A stretch of DNA of 64,000 bases, taken from Acetobacter sacchari. Its GTDB lineage: Bacteria; Pseudomonadota; Alphaproteobacteria; Acetobacterales; Acetobacteraceae. Within the stretch, counting starts at the first letter, position 1, and the number at the start of each line of letters is the position of its first letter. The stretch is from the NCBI RefSeq assembly GCF_017377715.1, contig NZ_JAFVMF010000004.1, forward strand, positions 186,001-250,000. Direction: 5' to 3'. Below are positions 63,601 through 64,000 of the stretch, in pieces. The notes under the pieces were generated by a model. It was not told where the DNA came from. It worked only from the letters and a program-made list of their open reading frames with translations, and ran no database searches. The position numbers were made by a program, and so were the translations under genes.

Positions 63601-64000
63601 TCGGCATGCTCGCCGCGCGTACCGGTGTGGTCAGCACAATGTCCGGCGGAAATGCGCGGCTGGAAGGCCACTTTGACGATTCTCGCGAGAACGCCCCGTT
63701 CCACGGGCGTCTGAACATCTCTCCGTTCGTAATTACGAAAGCGCCGGACGCGCTGCTGATGGCTCGCAGCCTGTCGATTTATGGCTGGTTCAACGCCCGT
63801 AAAAACGGAGAATTCGAAGTCGACCGGTTCAGCATGCCGGTCTCTTTCGCCGACGGCGTGCTGCATATCGAAGACGGGCGCGCGGGCAATGGCGCACTCG
63901 GAGCCACGATCGAGGGGCCTATCGACCTCGATCACGGCACGATGAATCTGGCCGGCACCATCGTGCCCGCGTTCGCCGTCAATGCGCTGCCGGGCAAGTT
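60639..64000 (+). CDS. YhdP/AsmA-like (DUF3971) large envelope protein, 5' part
   Basis: Open from a GTG (GGCAGGG 8 bp upstream) to the right edge, at least 1120 residues. A cytoplasmic Arg-rich start, then one membrane helix (residues about 30-55), then a long periplasmic beta-rich chain. The AsmA-like start (LRLHDVTILGARE..VDRIRDGAVALDAFPLFRGRIAI, VGGARLALRRDEDG) and the late segment (NISPFVITKAPDALLMARSL, ADGVLHIEDGRAGNGALGATIEGPIDL, AGTIVPAFAVNALPG) match the YhdP/TIGR02099-type family. These proteins are proposed bridges for phospholipid transport to the outer membrane. An Ala/Thr/Pro-rich insert lies around residues 380-450. The C-terminus is outside the window. Confidence 0.85.
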   Translation, partial: MSASGQASSTTSSPRVGKRRSRVLCCLRCCGVLTALLVVLPALGFVALLTTMMFRPLNVTPLVRPFMPIVIARGAAGAPPRGRLAIGHAELQWMGLRDGFGSPVLLRLHDVTILGARENTVDRIRDGAVALDAFPLFRGRIAITNLQVGGARLALRRDEDGDVDLDYGDNGSSRHGGGLQVELNHLHHLALSDAHVEVNDRALHARWIVDPVDATLTPVLVRWRRGLVGSLTIGVAARPDGSSNAIPAPFQVSLNAHGDRAPGDLLAWHVAVAPTTPAGLAPVVPALAAMKLPLGLTADVTLHAGRWLGMVTPRDATVTVTGGEGEVDAAGSTLFTQDVEAHLRLEFPEPPTHLLRREAMPARLDVTELRARLRPPPSPLADSSAIPLAETRTENAPATTDGTAATPTQADKTKPSEPAIPKGATQVSDTQTADAAEAGSTAPTAQQDDPGLTATASGALSWSDIHKPTVLSGDLSAALTDIPFVYVARYWPALAGKGARKWVTQNITAGMLRNTHVSVSLIPGPDGRKPVMSRISGGLDGEGLDVHWLRPIAPLHGVDAHLSFVDPKTIMIRFDHGYQLVERAGRRVDSNATGKLALGVGSMEIRDLDKKDQTGVLDITLAGDLRDHIAVLSEPRLHILSKHPLPFTHPSGWAVARSKLELPLESHITTDDMRLDGHAQLTHVHLGDAAIGRDMDDATIAMDVTMKGLTLTGSGLFAHIPTDVQGSVDFDAAPPRHVVDKVDAQMHMTPENAVLAGIPVDGRFDGVADMNAKYASMSDGTATLGLNLDLTRAAVHIPMWSKPANVPANASVQLTIDHGSLSTVTDIRATGPDLTLSGEAKLHDGAPPELIVPEFHVGRSNGSASFTAPMTATQPISVHVKASTLDLTPLVQGPDEKKPAKKPTTYHVPQAASGKVEGPPGRPWFIDVDADTLYYSKTGALGGVSAHIEHNGVRLQRLRFSMASPSTATAVLEPVGATRRLTADVTNFGMLAARTGVVSTMSGGNARLEGHFDDSRENAPFHGRLNISPFVITKAPDALLMARSLSIYGWFNARKNGEFEVDRFSMPVSFADGVLHIEDGRAGNGALGATIEGPIDLDHGTMNLAGTIVPAFAVNALPGK

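Overview
The window looks like chromosomal DNA of an acetic acid bacterium (Acetobacteraceae, Alphaproteobacteria). The pointers are high GC, a membrane-bound PQQ glucose dehydrogenase of the usual 808-residue size, a periplasmic mutarotase beside it, an AldB-type aldehyde dehydrogenase next to a type II NADH dehydrogenase, and frequent GTG/TTG starts. Genus was not resolved. No tRNA, rRNA, CRISPR array or intact prophage was seen.

Layout. (1) 1-3.9 kb: the end of an OprB-type porin, secreted aldose 1-epimerase and PQQ glucose dehydrogenase. This fits a porin-mutarotase-dehydrogenase cassette for periplasmic glucose oxidation. (2) 3.9-8.3 kb: an SDR/MFS pair with a divergent LysR regulator, bracketed by an IS66 scar and an IS5-family scar. 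(3) 8.3-16.6 kb: ndh, aldB (preceded by a perfect 11-bp inverted repeat and followed by a terminator), an M20-type amidohydrolase, MgtC, a DUF2934 protein, a membrane protein plus Tat-exported protein pair, and an ADP-ribosylglycohydrolase. (4) 16.7-22 kb: an IS5-family element inserted into a second, decayed IS5-family element, then a 712-residue exported protein of unknown function and an AT-rich glycosyltransferase. This is the most foreign-looking stretch. (5) 22-39.2 kb: mostly core genes (nucleoside hydrolase, AraC/GyrI regulator, DUF2501, ComEC, RadA, TetR with paired operators and a YiaA/B protein, BASS transporter, GST, MASE1-GGDEF cyclase, MetH), plus a small protein with two copies of a WYL..YPDV..HY..G..EGR motif. 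(6) 39.3-56.3 kb: a type I secretion ABC exporter and membrane fusion protein in near-overlap, a Sel1-repeat protein, a 1104-residue double glycosyltransferase, a 404-residue protein with hydrophobic-W-like repeats and a basic tail, a GT4 glycosyltransferase with a similar tail, an IS5-family scar, a BamE-like lipoprotein, a TPR glycosyltransferase and an ELM1-family protein. (7) 56.3-64 kb: a glycine/proline-rich exported protein, peroxiredoxin, GlnE, and a divergent YhdP/AsmA-like giant protein that runs off the window.

The strongest candidate for an undescribed system is region 6. It combines a type I exporter with four or five glycosyltransferase-like proteins and two non-enzymatic proteins carrying repeat domains and lysine/alanine/proline-rich tails. 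It could make and export a glycosylated surface protein or polysaccharide; neither the substrate nor a TolC-like outer-membrane channel is in the window, so this remains an inference.
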